Source: Oscillospiraceae bacterium (GTDB taxonomy: Bacteria > Bacillota_A > Clostridia > Oscillospirales > Oscillospiraceae). Taken from it: DNA of 6,857 bases. Below, in pieces: positions 5,948-6,857 of this stretch; positions within the stretch are counted from its first letter, which is position 1, and each line of letters begins with the position of its first letter. The stretch spans positions 1 through 6,857 of the forward strand of contig SVLA01000111.1 of NCBI GenBank assembly GCA_015068175.1, given 5' to 3'. The notes beneath the pieces are model-generated. The model saw nothing but the letters and a program-made list of their open reading frames with translations. It made no database searches and was not told the DNA's origin. A program made the position numbers and the translations under genes.

Positions 5948-6634
5948 CTAATAACTCAATTCCTGATACAGGCCCACGGCAGTTGTTACGCCGTGGGCTT
6001 TCCCTTTTTCCAGCAGGTCTTCCAGATCCGCCCGTGTGCGCCGAAGGGTGAACCGGGCCGCCTCCGGGGAAAGTTCCAAGCCGTAATGCAGCCTTAATTC
6101 ATCATCGCGGTGGGGCATCGGAGGCAGATCCCGGCCCGGATGGGGTTGGATGGTGGTCCCGCTTTCCGTCACCGTGACTGCTGTGGTCTCCGGTGCCAGG
6201 TCCAGCCAGATCGTCCGTCCCCGCCAGGGTTCCAGATAGGTCTCCAAGGGCGTCAGCATGGGCACCGGCGGCAAAAATACGGCCCCGTCCTCCAGGGCGT
6301 AAGGGGCGGAAACAGCCACGGGGCAGGGGAGATCCACCAGGGCCCGTACCACTTCCGCCGCCTCGGCGCATCCTGGCCGCTGCAGGTCCAGTAAAAGTCC
6401 GCCGCAGTTCTGTTCTTCCACCACTTCCGCCAGGGTCTCCCGGATCAGACCGGCATCATGGCCATGGACGGGCGTCCGATCGTTGAGGATCAGCAGCGAC
6501 CCCGCAGGCAATTTCCGGGGCAGATTGGTCAGCCCGGTGCCGTAAGGAGAAAAATGGCAGGCCATCCATGCGATTTTTTCGGGCAGTTCCCGGCAGGAAT
6601 GGAATTCCCCGGCGGTCATGGCAAGATAAAGCAT
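5948..6634 (-). CDS. Conserved-looking protein of unknown function
   Basis: I do not recognise this 228-residue protein. It has no signal peptide or membrane segment and is probably cytosolic. Alternating hydrophobic strands and helices suggest an alpha/beta fold: GSLLILND (45-52), GGLLLDLQRPG (78-88), PCPVAVSAPYA (103-113) and RTIWLDLA (140-147). GLLLDLQRP is loosely like a barrel strand of a GH18-type hydrolase, but this is a weak guess. The C-terminus (about 187-211) is charged and helical. I prefer ATG 6634 because AGGAAGGG (6643-6650) is eight bases upstream. TTG 6640, two codons earlier, would leave only two bases. It is divergent from the YqeG-like gene, with overlapping control sequences, and converges on the ABC gene with a 4-base gap. 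Its last codons contain the ABC gene's terminator. Confidence 0.78.
   Translation of the reverse strand: MLYLAMTAGEFHSCRELPEKIAWMACHFSPYGTGLTNLPRKLPAGSLLILNDRTPVHGHDAGLIRETLAEVVEEQNCGGLLLDLQRPGCAEAAEVVRALVDLPCPVAVSAPYALEDGAVFLPPVPMLTPLETYLEPWRGRTIWLDLAPETTAVTVTESGTTIQPHPGRDLPPMPHRDDELRLHYGLELSPEAARFTLRRTRADLEDLLEKGKAHGVTTAVGLYQELSY
5972..6009 (+). terminator. Terminator of the ABC gene, inside the convergent coding region
   Basis: GCCCACGGC (5972-5980) pairs perfectly with GCCGTGGGC (5990-5998) around a 9-base loop, with outward extension by a G-T and an A-T pair. TTTCCCTTTTT follows. It starts 28 bases after the ABC stop codon and lies within the 3' codons of the minus-strand gene. On the minus strand no T-tract follows, so it acts one way. 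Confidence 0.8.
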
Positions 6635-6662
6635 GGACAAATCCCTTCCTTTATGCTATAAT
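6634..6662 (+). promoter_or_regulatory. Promoter of the YqeG-like gene
   Basis: TGGACA (6634-6639) and a perfect TATAAT (6657-6662) are 17 bases apart, with TGC before the -10 making it extended. Transcription would start near 6669. The -35 shares its first base with the start codon of the divergent minus-strand gene (6632-6634) and covers its upstream region. Confidence 0.78.
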
Positions 6663-6695
6663 CTGGCTATACTTTATGAAAGGATCCGTGAAGAT

Positions 6696-6857
6696 ATGCC
6701 CTTGTGCCTGCTTCCTGACGTGGTGACCGAATCTTTGGAGGACTTGACCGCCGAAGACCTGCGGAAACGCAATATTAAACTGCTGATGATGGATTTTGAC
6801 AATACCATCGTGCCCTATATCACCAATACCCCCACCCCGGCGGTGGATGCATGGCTC
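6696..6857 (+). CDS. yqeG: YqeG-family HAD phosphatase, 3' end cut off by the window
   Basis: Only the first 54 codons are present. LLPDVVTESLEDLTAEDL (5-22), then NIKLLMMDFDNTIVPY (26-41), match the start of YqeG proteins. The DFDNT motif (33-37) is the HAD DxDxT motif, with D33 as nucleophile and D35 as the general acid/base. YqeG is a small HAD phosphatase found throughout Firmicutes and related to the Gep4/PGP phosphatidylglycerophosphate phosphatases; its bacterial substrate is less certain. The start is ATG 6696, the only reasonable in-frame start. AAAGGA (6679-6684) lies 11 bases upstream, a little far. In Bacillus yqeG leads an operon with yqeH and aroE, so similar genes may follow outside the window. 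Confidence 0.87.
   Translation, partial: MPLCLLPDVVTESLEDLTAEDLRKRNIKLLMMDFDNTIVPYITNTPTPAVDAWL

Overview
The window looks like a chromosomal segment from a moderately GC-rich Firmicute of the class Clostridia, probably a gut Oscillospirales-type organism. This rests on strong AAGGAGG-type ribosome binding sites, near-consensus sigma-A promoters in AT-rich gaps between GC-rich genes, a YqeG-type phosphatase, a zinc-ribbon acyltransferase and a TIR-domain protein of the kind common in gut Firmicutes. The lineage is an inference from style, not from a marker gene.

Layout, left to right. (1) Positions 1-1282, minus strand: the 5' 427 codons of a gene running off the left edge. It encodes a TPR-like helical region followed by a TIR domain. 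(2) 1387-1663, plus: a promoter, two identical tRNA-Thr(GGT) genes and a terminator. (3) 1736-2981, plus: an extended -10 promoter and a PlsC-like acyltransferase carrying a zinc ribbon, closed by hairpins that also serve the convergent gene. (4) 3219-3803, minus: a short RluA-family pseudouridine synthase. (5) 3804-4179: a 376-base divergent intergenic region. It holds two back-to-back promoters and, within the inferred ~280-base leader of the pseudouridine synthase gene, GC-rich hairpins and a ~150-bp element bounded by inverted repeats. (6) 4180-5943, plus: a complete ABC exporter half-transporter with a TTG start. (7) 5948-6634, minus: a conserved-looking protein of unknown function that converges on the ABC gene with a 4-base gap. 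(8) 6696-6857, plus: the first 54 codons of a YqeG-family HAD phosphatase, whose promoter overlaps the start codon of the unknown gene.

The genes are mostly single transcription units facing alternately; no multi-gene operon is visible and there is no clear shared pathway. Most are housekeeping-like (tRNA, lipid acyl transfer, RNA modification, export, YqeG). The features most worth a second look are the cut-off TIR protein, which is a candidate NAD+-consuming effector, and the structured repeat element lying in the pseudouridine synthase leader. No complete defence system, integrase, transposase or CRISPR array can be shown in this window.
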